Assembly (NCBI RefSeq): GCF_013205055.1
Contig: NZ_JABMLF010000001.1
Location: forward strand, 806,001 to 870,000
DNA from: Rathayibacter sp. VKM Ac-2856
GTDB lineage: Bacteria > Actinomycetota > Actinomycetes > Actinomycetales > Microbacteriaceae
DNA length: 64,000 bases
Reading direction: 5' to 3'
The translations under genes and the position numbers were made by a program. This document shows, one piece after another, positions 24,921-33,199 of this stretch; the first letter of the stretch is position 1, and the number at the start of each line of letters is the position of its first letter. The notes beneath the pieces are model-generated. The model was not told the origin of the DNA. It did not search any database and was given only the letters and a program-made list of their open reading frames with translations.

Positions 24921-26255
24921 ATGCGTGAATTCTCGGTCCCCCAGTCCCGCGCGCTCGTCACCGAGCTGCCCGGCCCCCGCTCGATCGCGCTGCAGGAGCG
25001 CCGCGTCGCGAGCGTCTCCCGCGGTGCCGGAACCCTCGCGAACATCTACATGGACCACGCCTCGGGCGCCGTCCTCGTCGACGTCGACGGCAACCGCCTG
25101 ATCGACCTCGGCTGCGGCATCGGCGTCACCACCATCGGCCACGCGCACCCGGCGGTCGCCGCGGCCGCCGCCGCGCAGGCCGAGAAGCTCACCCACACCC
25201 TCTTCACGGTGACCCCCTACGAGAACTACGTCCGGGTCGCCGAGAAGCTCGCCGAGATCACTCCCGGCGACTTCGAGAAGCACTCGATCCTGGTCAACTC
25301 GGGAGCGGAGGCCGTCGAGAACGCGGTCAAGATCGCGCGCAAGCACACGGGCCGCCGAGCCATCGCCTCCCTCGACCACGCCTTCCACGGCCGCACGAAC
25401 CTGACCATGGCGATGACCTACCGCCCCTGGCCGGAGCGCGCCGGCATGGGCCCGTTCCCCGGCGAGATCTACAGCCTCCCGATGAGCTACCCCTTCCGCG
25501 ACCCCGAGGGCATGACGGGCGCGGAGGCGGCCGAGCGCGCCATCGACTACATCACCACCCACATCGGCGCCCAGGAGCTCGCGGCCCTCTTCGTCGAGCC
25601 GATCCAGGGCGACGGCGGCATCATCATCCCGGCGGCCGGCTACTTCGAGCGGCTGTCCGAGTTCTGCACCGAGAACGGCATCGTCTTCGTCGCCGACGAG
25701 ATCCAGGCCGGCATCGCCCGCACCGGCGCCTGGTACTCGATCGAGCACTTCGGCGTCGTCCCGGACCTCATCACCTCGGCCAAGGGCATCGCCGGCGGCT
25801 TCCCGCTCGCGGCCGTCACCGGCCGCGCCGAGATCATGGACGCCGTGCAGCCCGGCGGCATCGGCGGCACCTTCGGCGGCAACCCCGTCTCGACCGCCGC
25901 CGCGCTGGCCACCTTCGAGGCGATCGAGTCCGAGGGGCTGATCGCCGAGGCGCAGCGCGTCGAGCGCGCCCTGCAGGCCCGCATCGGCGACTGGGCCGAC
26001 CGCTTCGCCGTCGTCGGCGAGGTCCGCGGCAAGGGCGCGATGTTCGGTGTCGAGCTCGTGCACCCCGGCACGAAGAAGCAGAACCCGGAGGCGCTCTCCG
26101 CCGTCCTCAAGCACGTCACCACGAACGGCGTCATCGCCCTCGACGCCGGCAGCTGGGACAGCGTGCTGCGCATCATGCCGAGCGTGGTCATCAGCGAGGA
26201 GCTGATCGACGACGCCGCGAGCGTCATCGAGGAGGCGCTCGCGACCTTCGACTGA
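24921..26255 (+). CDS. gabT: 4-aminobutyrate aminotransferase, paralogue 1
   Basis: A 444-residue class III PLP-dependent aminotransferase that moves the amino group of GABA to 2-oxoglutarate, giving succinate semialdehyde. The PLP lysine is Lys288 in ITSAKGIAGGFPL, and the aspartate that contacts the pyridine nitrogen is Asp259 in VFVADEIQAG. SGAEAVENAVKIAR is the phosphate-binding region. Length and sequence fit actinobacterial GabT closely. A second GabT starts 1.5 kb downstream on the same strand. No succinate semialdehyde dehydrogenase gene is in the window. Confidence 0.93.
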   Translation: MREFSVPQSRALVTELPGPRSIALQERRVASVSRGAGTLANIYMDHASGAVLVDVDGNRLIDLGCGIGVTTIGHAHPAVAAAAAAQAEKLTHTLFTVTPYENYVRVAEKLAEITPGDFEKHSILVNSGAEAVENAVKIARKHTGRRAIASLDHAFHGRTNLTMAMTYRPWPERAGMGPFPGEIYSLPMSYPFRDPEGMTGAEAAERAIDYITTHIGAQELAALFVEPIQGDGGIIIPAAGYFERLSEFCTENGIVFVADEIQAGIARTGAWYSIEHFGVVPDLITSAKGIAGGFPLAAVTGRAEIMDAVQPGGIGGTFGGNPVSTAAALATFEAIESEGLIAEAQRVERALQARIGDWADRFAVVGEVRGKGAMFGVELVHPGTKKQNPEALSAVLKHVTTNGVIALDAGSWDSVLRIMPSVVISEELIDDAASVIEEALATFD

Positions 26256-26273
26256 GCTCGCGCCGCGCACCGA

Positions 26274-26304
26274 CGGGCCGTTCCTCCTCGGGAGGGGCGG
26301 CCCG
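26274..26304 (+). terminator. Terminator after the first GABA transaminase
   Basis: CGGGCCG/CGGCCCG arms with an inner CCTCC/GGAGG stem, 18 bases after the stop codon. Confidence 0.55.
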
Positions 26305-26410
26305 CGGTCGTCCACCGGGGCGGTCGCCGCGTCGATCCTCGGGTCGGGTCGCGACGGCGCGGGGCCGGAGCGCCCGGCGGGGCATGACCCGAGCGGCATG
26401 CACCCGCCGG

Positions 26411-26416
26411 TAGCGT
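26411..26416 (+). promoter_or_regulatory. -10 box (TAGCGT) for the acyltransferase
   Basis: It ends 7 bases before the ATG at 26424, with no Shine-Dalgarno sequence between. Confidence 0.5.
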
Positions 26417-26423
26417 CGGGCGA

Positions 26424-27179
26424 ATGCCGACCGACGACGCTCCCGCACCGCCGACACCCCCGGGGATCGGCGTCTCCGCCCGCGTGGCCCGCTTCACGAT
26501 GAGCCGCCTCGGTCGGATGATCTACCGGCCGATCGTCGAGGGCCGGGACAACGTGCCGCGCACCGGTCCGGTCATCCTCGCCAGCAACCACCTGTCGTTC
26601 ATCGACTCGCCCGTGCTGACGCTGCTGGCGCCCCGGCCGGTGCAGTTCCTCGCCAAGGCCGACTACTTCACCGGCACCGGGGCGCGCGGCGCTCTCTCGC
26701 GCTCCTTCTTCACGGCGGTCGGAGCGGTCGCCGTCGAGCGCGGCGCCGGCCAGGCCGCGCAGGAGGCACTCGATCTCGGGCGCGCGATCCTCGAGCGCGA
26801 CGAGGCGTTCGCGGTCTACCCCGAGGGCACCCGCTCGCGTGACGGCCGCCTGTACCGGGGCCGCACCGGAGTGGCCTGGCTCGCCCTCACCACCGGCGCC
26901 CCGGTCGTCCCGGTCGGGCTCATCGGCACGCAGGAGCTCCAGCCGGTGGGCTCCAGGATCCCGCGCCTGCACCGGATCACGGTGCGCTTCGGCGATCCGC
27001 TCGATCTGTCGCGGCACGGCTCGGCCGACTCCGGACGCGCGCGCCGGCACGCCACCGACGAGGTGATGGCCGCGATCCACGCGCTGTCGGGCCAGGAGGC
27101 CGCGGGCGTCTACAACGAGTCGCCGCCGGTCGGCACCGTCGACCGCATCCGGCGAGCCCTGCCGCACGAGCGGCGCTGA
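26424..27179 (+). CDS. 1-acyl-sn-glycerol-3-phosphate acyltransferase family protein
   Basis: A 251-residue PlsC-family enzyme expected to add the second acyl chain in phosphatidic acid synthesis at the membrane. The catalytic NHLSFID motif (His56 and Asp61) and the acceptor-binding PEGTRS at 133-138 are both intact and correctly spaced. GAVAVER and a VPVGLIGT strand complete the family pattern. Actinobacteria carry several paralogues, so the acceptor is not certain. It appears to be a single-gene unit between the GabT terminator and the converging OsmC gene. Confidence 0.9.
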   Translation: MPTDDAPAPPTPPGIGVSARVARFTMSRLGRMIYRPIVEGRDNVPRTGPVILASNHLSFIDSPVLTLLAPRPVQFLAKADYFTGTGARGALSRSFFTAVGAVAVERGAGQAAQEALDLGRAILERDEAFAVYPEGTRSRDGRLYRGRTGVAWLALTTGAPVVPVGLIGTQELQPVGSRIPRLHRITVRFGDPLDLSRHGSADSGRARRHATDEVMAAIHALSGQEAAGVYNESPPVGTVDRIRRALPHERR

Positions 27180-27203
27180 GCGCCCGCGGCCGACCCCGTG
27201 CGG

Positions 27204-27680
27204 TCAGCGCGCGTCGGCCGCCGAGGTCCGCGGCTCGTGCCCGACCGGGAAGTTGACCGAGTTCGCGATGAAGCAGAGCCGGGACGCCTCGCCGTGCAGC
27301 GACTGCGCGACCTCGACCATCGACTCGTGCGCGACCCGCACCCTCGGCCGGAGGGTGACCGAGGCGAAGCGCCCGCCCTCGCCCTCCTGCACCATCCGGC
27401 CGAGGGCGTCGTCGACGTACTCGGTGACGACGACGCCGTTCTTCACGGCGACGTGGAGGTAGGAGAGCAGGTGGCACTGCGCGAGGGCGGCGAGCAGGAG
27501 CTGCTCGGGGTTCCAGCGGTCCGGGTCGCCGCGGAAGGGCTTGTCGGCCGAGCCGAGGATGGGCGCCGGACCCTCGGCGACGAGGACGTTCTGGCGGCCG
27601 TACTCCCGGTAGCCGCTGGTGCCGCTGCCGCGGTTGCCCTCCCAGACGACGGAAACGGCGTAATCGTGCTCCGATCGCAT
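27204..27680 (-). CDS. OsmC-family peroxiredoxin-like protein
   Basis: A 158-residue protein with the OsmC/Ohr fold, which reduces organic hydroperoxides by thiols. The peroxidatic Cys69 lies in LLLAALAQCHLLSYL and the second Cys136 in SRLCFIANSV, at family spacing. Glu59 in NPEQLLL is also conserved. NGVVVTEY and RPRVRVAHES follow the YhfA/OsmC-like subgroup rather than Ohr. It converges on the acyltransferase and is divergent from the second GABA transaminase, 89 bases away. Confidence 0.87.
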   Translation of the reverse strand: MRSEHDYAVSVVWEGNRGSGTSGYREYGRQNVLVAEGPAPILGSADKPFRGDPDRWNPEQLLLAALAQCHLLSYLHVAVKNGVVVTEYVDDALGRMVQEGEGGRFASVTLRPRVRVAHESMVEVAQSLHGEASRLCFIANSVNFPVGHEPRTSAADAR

Positions 27681-27754
27681 CGGATCCCTCCTTCTCGGCC
27701 GTGGTTCAGGCCGGTCTCGACGGTCTGGACCCCTGCTCCTCCGAGGCCCGCGGG

Positions 27755-27760
27755 TACACT
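27755..27760 (+). promoter_or_regulatory. -10 box (TACACT) for the second GABA transaminase
   Basis: It ends 9 bases before the ATG at 27770. A full GGAGG ribosome-binding site lies within those 9 bases. Confidence 0.45.
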
Positions 27761-27769
27761 CGGAGGACC

Positions 27770-29131
27770 ATGACAGACACGCTCGCTCCCCAGGTTCCCA
27801 CGTCGGCCGTCCCCCAGGAGCGTCTCGTCGCGACCGAGATCCCCGGTCCCCGATCCCGCGCGCTGCACGAGCGCCGCCTGGCCGTCGTCCCCACCGGAGT
27901 CGGCACCGCGCTGCCCGTCTACATCGACCGCGCGCACGGCGCGATCCTCGTCGACGTCGACGGCAACCGCTTCATCGACCTGGGCGCCGGCATCGGCGTG
28001 ACCACGATCGGCCACACGGACGACGCCGTCGTCGCGGCCGCGACCGCCCAGCTCGGCCGCCTCACCCACACGCTCTTCACCGTGACGCCCTACGAGCCGT
28101 ACATCCGCGTCGCGGAGCTGCTCGGCGAGCACACCCCCGGCGACCACGCGAAGAAGACCGTGCTGGTCAACTCCGGCGCCGAGGCCGTCGAGAACGCGGT
28201 GAAGATCGCCCGCAAGCACACCGGCCGTCCCGGTGTCGCGGTGCTCGACCACGCCTACCACGGCCGCACGAACCTCACGATGGCGATGAACTTCAAGGCG
28301 CTCCCCTACGGCCTCGGCTTCGGACCGTTCGCCGGCGACGTGCACCGCGCTCCGAGCTCGTACCCGTACCACGACGGCCTCTCGGGCGCCGAGGCGGCCG
28401 AACAGACCATCTCCTACCTCGAGAAGACGGTCGGCGCCTCCGCCCTGGCCTGCCTCGTCGTCGAGCCCATCCAGGGCGAGGGCGGCTTCATGGTGCCGGC
28501 GCAGGGCTTCCTCACGGCGCTGCAGGAGTGGTGCACCGCGAACGGCATCGTCTTCGTCGCCGACGAGATCCAGTCGGGCATGGCCCGCACCGGCGCCTGG
28601 TTCGCCAGCGAGCACTTCGGGCTCGTCCCGGACCTCGTGCTGTCCGCCAAGGGCATCGCGGGCGGTCTGCCCCTCGCCGGCGTCACCGGCCGCGCCGAGA
28701 TCATGGACTCCGCGCAGGCCGGCGGTCTCGGCGGCACCTTCGGCGGCAACCCCGTCGCCGCCGCCGCCGCGGTCGCGGTCTTCGAGCGGATCGAGCAGGA
28801 GGGCCTCCTCGCCGAGGCCGACCGGATCGGAGCCCGCCTGGGCGCCGCGCTCCGCGCACTGCAGGAGCGCTACGACATCATCGGCGACGTCCGCGGCATC
28901 GGCGCGATGATGGCGATCGAGCTGGTCGAGCCGGGCACCGCGCAGACCACCAAGCGGCCCAACACCGCTGCCGTCGGCGCGATCATCGACTACGCCGCGA
29001 AGCACGGCGTGCTCGTGCTCAGCGCCGGCACCTACGGCAATGTGGTGCGCTTCCTCCCGAGCCTCGCCCTGACGGACGAGCTGCTCGACGAGGCGGTCGC
29101 CGTGCTCGGTGAGGCGTTCGCGACCCTCTGA
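27770..29131 (+). CDS. gabT: 4-aminobutyrate aminotransferase, paralogue 2
   Basis: A 453-residue class III aminotransferase closely similar to the paralogue at 24921 in nearly every motif: SGAEAVENAVKIARKHTGR, VFVADEIQSG with Asp265 and LSAKGIAGGL with PLP Lys294. The start at 27770 was preferred over an in-frame ATG 69 bases upstream because GGAGG precedes it and the family aligns from here. The two copies differ in the substrate-facing segments near 170-200, so they may prefer different omega-amino acids, such as GABA, beta-alanine or 5-aminovalerate. That is inference. Confidence 0.92.
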   Translation: MTDTLAPQVPTSAVPQERLVATEIPGPRSRALHERRLAVVPTGVGTALPVYIDRAHGAILVDVDGNRFIDLGAGIGVTTIGHTDDAVVAAATAQLGRLTHTLFTVTPYEPYIRVAELLGEHTPGDHAKKTVLVNSGAEAVENAVKIARKHTGRPGVAVLDHAYHGRTNLTMAMNFKALPYGLGFGPFAGDVHRAPSSYPYHDGLSGAEAAEQTISYLEKTVGASALACLVVEPIQGEGGFMVPAQGFLTALQEWCTANGIVFVADEIQSGMARTGAWFASEHFGLVPDLVLSAKGIAGGLPLAGVTGRAEIMDSAQAGGLGGTFGGNPVAAAAAVAVFERIEQEGLLAEADRIGARLGAALRALQERYDIIGDVRGIGAMMAIELVEPGTAQTTKRPNTAAVGAIIDYAAKHGVLVLSAGTYGNVVRFLPSLALTDELLDEAVAVLGEAFATL

Positions 29132-29147
29132 GTCCCGCTCCTCCCCT

Positions 29148-29188
29148 CGACGGCCCGGCCCCTCCGCTCAGGAGGCGCCGGGCCGTCG
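29148..29188 (+). terminator. Terminator after the second GABA transaminase
   Basis: A 12-bp perfect stem CGACGGCCCGGC/GCCGGGCCGTCG encloses a second CCTCC/GGAGG stem. It begins 17 bases after the stop codon and ends 14 bases before the asparaginase start. Confidence 0.7.
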
Positions 29189-29202
29189 GGCAAGATGGGG
29201 GG

Positions 29203-30198
29203 ATGTCCGCAGGTACCTTCACCCTCGCCGAATCCGTCGAACTGGCGGTGGTCGAGCGCTCCGGCTTCGTCGAGTCGCGCCACGCCGGATCGGCCGTGCT
29301 CCTCGACTCCGACGGCCGCGTCGCCCGCAGCCTGGGCACACCGACGGCCCCGGTCTTCCCCCGCTCCTGCCTGAAGCCCTTCCAGGCCCTCGCCGTGATG
29401 ACCGCCGGCGTCGAGCTGAGCGGTGCGGAGGCGGTCATCGCGACGGCGAGCCACGCGGGCATCCCGCAGCACGTCGCCCTGGTGCAGAACCTGCTCTTCC
29501 GCGCCGGACTCGACCACACCGCGCTGCAGTGCCCGGCCGACTGGCCGACGGACTCCGCCTCGCGCACCAAGCTGCTGCGCGCCGGCGCCAGCGCCGACCC
29601 GCTCTACATGAACTGCTCGGGCAAGCACGCCGCGATGCTGCTCGCCTGCGTGCAGAACGGCTGGAGCACCGACGACTACCTCGAGCGCTCCCACCCGCTG
29701 CAGCAGCACATCGTCGACACCATCGAGCGTCTCACCGGCGAGCGGGTCGTCGCCACCGGCATCGACGGCTGCGGCGCGCCCGTGCACGCGCTGCCGCTCA
29801 CCGCGCTGGCGAAGGGGATCTCGCGGATCGTCTCCTCCTCCCCCGCCTCGCCCTTCGGGCTCTACCGCCAGGCCGGCGTGCTCACCGAGGCGATCCTCGA
29901 GAACGCCTGGGCGCTGGACGGGCCGGGCCGCGACAACACCGTGGTGATCGAGCGCCTGGGCCTGGTCGCGAAGCTCGGCGCCGAGGGCGTGCTGGTGATG
30001 GCGTCCCCCGACGGCACGACCGTCGCTCTCAAGATCCTCGACGGCAGTCTGCGCGCCGCGACGGTCGTCGCCCTGAAGCTCCTGGTCGAGGCGGGCACCG
30101 TCGACCGCGCCGCGGCGAACGAGGTGCTCGTGCGCCTCAACCCCGTGGTCACGGGCGGCGGGCAGCCGGTCGGGGCGATCCGCGCGTCGTACGTCTGA
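29203..30198 (+). CDS. L-asparaginase of the thermolabile (AnsA II, PF06089) family
   Basis: A 331-residue protein of the asparaginase family unrelated to the E. coli type I/II enzymes, which deamidates L-asparagine. Characteristic segments are PRSCLKPFQALAVM near 50-65, ASHAGIPQHVALV, MNCSGKHAAMLLAC and GIDGCGAPVHALPL. No signal peptide is seen, so it acts in the cytoplasm. The ATG has a GGGGG purine run just upstream and a CAAGAT box 6 bases further up. It converges on the polyamine transporter operon with only 9 bases between stops. Confidence 0.85.
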   Translation: MSAGTFTLAESVELAVVERSGFVESRHAGSAVLLDSDGRVARSLGTPTAPVFPRSCLKPFQALAVMTAGVELSGAEAVIATASHAGIPQHVALVQNLLFRAGLDHTALQCPADWPTDSASRTKLLRAGASADPLYMNCSGKHAAMLLACVQNGWSTDDYLERSHPLQQHIVDTIERLTGERVVATGIDGCGAPVHALPLTALAKGISRIVSSSPASPFGLYRQAGVLTEAILENAWALDGPGRDNTVVIERLGLVAKLGAEGVLVMASPDGTTVALKILDGSLRAATVVALKLLVEAGTVDRAAANEVLVRLNPVVTGGGQPVGAIRASYV

Positions 30199-30207
30199 GC
30201 CGCGGTC

Positions 30208-31083
30208 CTACTGCGTCCTCGCGAGGCGCTTGGCCCGTGCGGCGGAGGACACCTGGACGACGACCACGATGGCGATCGCCAGGACGAACACCGCTGAGGC
30301 GATGACGTTCGCCTCCGCGGGGATGCCGCGGGCCGCCGCGATGTAGATGTACTTCGGGAAGGTCGTCACGGATCCGGAGTTGAAGTTCGTGATGATGAAG
30401 TCGTCGAAGCTCAGCGCGAAGGACAGCAGCGCCGCGGCGAGGATCCCGGGCAGCAGGAGCGGGAAGGTGATCCGCCAGAACACCTGGCTCGGCGAGGCGT
30501 AGAGATCGCGACCCGCCTCCTCCAGACGCGGATCCAGGCTCGCCACGCGGGCCTTGACCGTGACCACGACGAAGCTGATGCAGAACATCGTGTGCGCCAG
30601 GATGATCGTGACCAGGCCCTTCTCGGTGCCGACCGCGAGGAACTGAGCGGCCAGACCGGCACCGAGCACCACCTCGGGCGTGGCCATCGGCAGGAACAGC
30701 AGCAGGCTGATCGCGGAGCGGAACCGGAAGCGGAACCGCACCAGGGCGATCGCGATCATCGTGCCGAGAGCCGTCGCCAGGACGGTCGCGACGACGCCGA
30801 CCAGCAGGCTGTTGCCGAACGCCGTCATCACCTCCTCGCTCGTCCACGCCGAGACCCACTTGTCGAAGGTGAACCCGCGCCAGGCCAAATTGCTCTTGCC
30901 CGAGTCGTTGAACGAGAAGACGAAGGTGTAGGCGATGGGGATCAGCAGGAAGATCAGCGCGAGCGCGGTGTAGACCCCCAGACCCAGGCCCGTGAAGCGC
31001 CGCGGACCGCGGACGGGGGCGGGCGGCGGTGCGCCCAGCGCCTCCTGGGCGCTCGCGACGGGACGGTCGGCGGTGGCGGTCAC
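30208..31083 (-). CDS. potC: Polyamine-type ABC transporter permease (PotC-like)
   Basis: A 291-residue inner-membrane permease with six predicted helices. The EAA loop that contacts the ATPase is visible as LDPRLEEAGRDLYASPSQVFWRITFPLLLPG, shortened here to its core EEAGRDLYA. It partners the PotB-like permease, and its GTG start overlaps that gene's stop (GTGA). The SFDDFIITNFNSG segment is typical of PotC. Substrate spermidine or putrescine is inferred from the family; other cations or small amines cannot be excluded. Confidence 0.88.
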   Translation of the reverse strand: MTATADRPVASAQEALGAPPPAPVRGPRRFTGLGLGVYTALALIFLLIPIAYTFVFSFNDSGKSNLAWRGFTFDKWVSAWTSEEVMTAFGNSLLVGVVATVLATALGTMIAIALVRFRFRFRSAISLLLFLPMATPEVVLGAGLAAQFLAVGTEKGLVTIILAHTMFCISFVVVTVKARVASLDPRLEEAGRDLYASPSQVFWRITFPLLLPGILAAALLSFALSFDDFIITNFNSGSVTTFPKYIYIAAARGIPAEANVIASAVFVLAIAIVVVVQVSSAARAKRLARTQ

Positions 31084-31997
31084 AGGAGGTCCTCCGTTCC
31101 ACTGCGCTTCACGTAGAAGCCGACGATCACCAGGATGACCGCCATCAGCACGATCGAGAGCGCGGCCGCGGCCGGGTAGTTCTCGAGCGTGAGGAAGTTG
31201 GCCTCGATCGCGTTGCCGACCATCGAGGTCTGCGACGAGCCGAGGAAGTCGCGACTGGCGTTGATGTAGTCGCCCGCTGCCGGGATGAAGGTGAGCAGCG
31301 TCCCGGAGACGATGCCGGGCATCGAGAGCGGGACGGTGACCTTCCAGAACACCGAGGCGGGGTGGGCGTAGAGATCGGAGCCGGCCTCGAGCAGCCGCGT
31401 GTCCAGCCGCTCCAGCGTCGTGTACAGCGGCAGCGTCATGAAGGGGATGAAGTTGTAGGTGATGCCGAAGACGACCGCGATCGGCGTTCCCGTGAGGTGT
31501 CCGTCCGAGGGCAGGATCGCCACGGCCTTGAGGGCCTGGACGAGCGGGCTCTCGTCGGCGAGGATCTGCTTCCACGCCAGGGTGCGCAGCAGGAAGCTGA
31601 TGAAGAACGGCGCGATCACGAGGGTGAGCAGCAGGTTCTGCAGCAGCGGCCACGGCCGGGCCTTCACCCCGATGAAGTAGGCGAGCGGGTAGCTGATGAC
31701 GAGCGCGAGCACCGTCGCGATCACCGCGTAGCCGAAGGAGCGCACGGCGTGCGGCCAGTAGTCGGCCATCACGACGAGGTAGTTCTGCCAGGCGAAGCCC
31801 GGGGCGTACTCGCCGATGTCGCCGTCCGGCACCTCGATCTGGAACGAGGTGAGCACGAGCGAGATCAGCGGCGTGAGGAAGAAGAGCAGCATGTAGACGA
31901 TGCCCGGCAGCAGGAGCACCAGAGCGATCGTCGACCGTCGGCGGACCGGCGGCTCGAGAGTGCCGGTCGAGCCGGAGGCGAACGCGGCGAAGGCCAT
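31080..31997 (-). CDS. potB: Polyamine-type ABC transporter permease (PotB-like)
   Basis: A 305-residue permease with six predicted helices after a hydrophilic N-terminus of about 22 residues. The EAA-type loop appears as TRLLEAGSDLYAHPASVFWKV, and the PAAGDYINASRDFLG segment is characteristic of PotB proteins. It lies two bases downstream of the ATPase gene and overlaps the PotC-like gene by 4 bases, so the four genes form one operon transcribed right to left. Confidence 0.88.
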   Translation of the reverse strand: MAFAAFASGSTGTLEPPVRRRSTIALVLLLPGIVYMLLFFLTPLISLVLTSFQIEVPDGDIGEYAPGFAWQNYLVVMADYWPHAVRSFGYAVIATVLALVISYPLAYFIGVKARPWPLLQNLLLTLVIAPFFISFLLRTLAWKQILADESPLVQALKAVAILPSDGHLTGTPIAVVFGITYNFIPFMTLPLYTTLERLDTRLLEAGSDLYAHPASVFWKVTVPLSMPGIVSGTLLTFIPAAGDYINASRDFLGSSQTSMVGNAIEANFLTLENYPAAAALSIVLMAVILVIVGFYVKRSGTEDLL

Positions 31998-31999
31998 GC

Positions 32000-33199
32000 C
32001 TACGCCCCTCCGCTGCGCCCGGCGAGGAGCCCGCGCTTCTGCAGCGCGATCGAGCGGGTGGAGTCGTCGGCGGCGAAGCGTGGGACCGTGCCCGGCTCGT
32101 CGGCCAGGCCGAAGCCGTGCTCGATGCTCCAGCTGACCCAGACCTGCGCGCCCTCGCCGACGACGGGGCCGAAGACCATGTTCTGCGCGAAGACGACGAC
32201 GGAGCCCAGCGTGGGGATCTCGATCGTGTACTGCGTGCTGACACCGCTGAAGGAGACGTCGACGACGCGGCCCGGGCCGAGCACGTTGCGATCCGGCGAC
32301 TCGGCCGGCGCCTCAGTGAGCAGCAGGAGCTTCTCGGGGCGGACGCCGATCGTCATCTCGCCCGACTCGCGGGCGGCGCGGGCCGTGGGGACGACGATCC
32401 GGGCGTCACCGGCGGCGACGGTCAGCGCCGTGCCGCTGGATCCGACGACCTCGCCGGTGAAGAGGTTCGACTGGCCGAGGAAGTTCGCGACGAACACCGT
32501 GCGCGGGAGCTCGTAGAGCGCCTCGGGGGCGCCCATCTGCTCGATGCGGCCCTTGTTCATCACGGCGACCGTGTCGGCCATGGTCATGGCCTCCTCCTGA
32601 TCGTGGGTGACGTGCAGGAAGGTGAGGCCGACCTCCTCCTGGATCGACTTCAGCTCGAGCTGCATCTGGCGGCGGAGCTTGAGGTCCAGGGCGCCGAGCG
32701 GCTCGTCCAGGAGCAGCAGCGCGGGCCGGTTGACGATCGCCCGGGCGAGGGCGACCCGCTGCTGCTGCCCGCCGGAGAGCTGCGCGGGTCGGCGCTGGGC
32801 GAGGTGGTCGAGCTCGACCAGCCGGAGCGCCTCGTGCGCCTTGCCGACGGGGTCGCCGATCCGGCGGCGCTTCAGCCCGAAGGCGACGTTCTCGAGGATC
32901 GACATGTGCGGGAACAGCGCGTACGACTGGAAGACCGTGTTCACCGGGCGCTGGTACGTCTTGGTGGTGGTGACGTCCTTCCCGCCGATGAGGATCCGGC
33001 CGCCGCTGGGCTCCTCGAGGCCCGCCACGAGACGCAGCGTGGTCGTCTTGCCGCAGCCCGAGGGCCCGAGGAGGGCGAAGAAGGATCCTGCGGGGATCGT
33101 GAGGTCGAGGGAGTCGATGGCGGTGAAGCCCGGGTACTGCTTGCTGATCCCGACCAGTTCGAGGTCGGCGCCGCTCTCGGCGAAGGTTCCGGTCGCCAT
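32000..33199 (-). CDS. potA: Polyamine-type ABC transporter ATP-binding protein (PotA-like)
   Basis: A 399-residue ATPase that powers the transporter. Walker A is GPSGCGKTT at 45-53, the signature LSGGQQQ at 141-147 and Walker B LLLLDEP at 161-167, followed by the switch histidine in HVTHDQEEAM. A C-terminal TOBE domain (about 285-375) is present, as in PotA and other MalK-like ATPases. The start overlaps the stop of the binding-protein gene. Confidence 0.92.
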   Translation of the reverse strand: MATGTFAESGADLELVGISKQYPGFTAIDSLDLTIPAGSFFALLGPSGCGKTTTLRLVAGLEEPSGGRILIGGKDVTTTKTYQRPVNTVFQSYALFPHMSILENVAFGLKRRRIGDPVGKAHEALRLVELDHLAQRRPAQLSGGQQQRVALARAIVNRPALLLLDEPLGALDLKLRRQMQLELKSIQEEVGLTFLHVTHDQEEAMTMADTVAVMNKGRIEQMGAPEALYELPRTVFVANFLGQSNLFTGEVVGSSGTALTVAAGDARIVVPTARAARESGEMTIGVRPEKLLLLTEAPAESPDRNVLGPGRVVDVSFSGVSTQYTIEIPTLGSVVVFAQNMVFGPVVGEGAQVWVSWSIEHGFGLADEPGTVPRFAADDSTRSIALQKRGLLAGRSGGA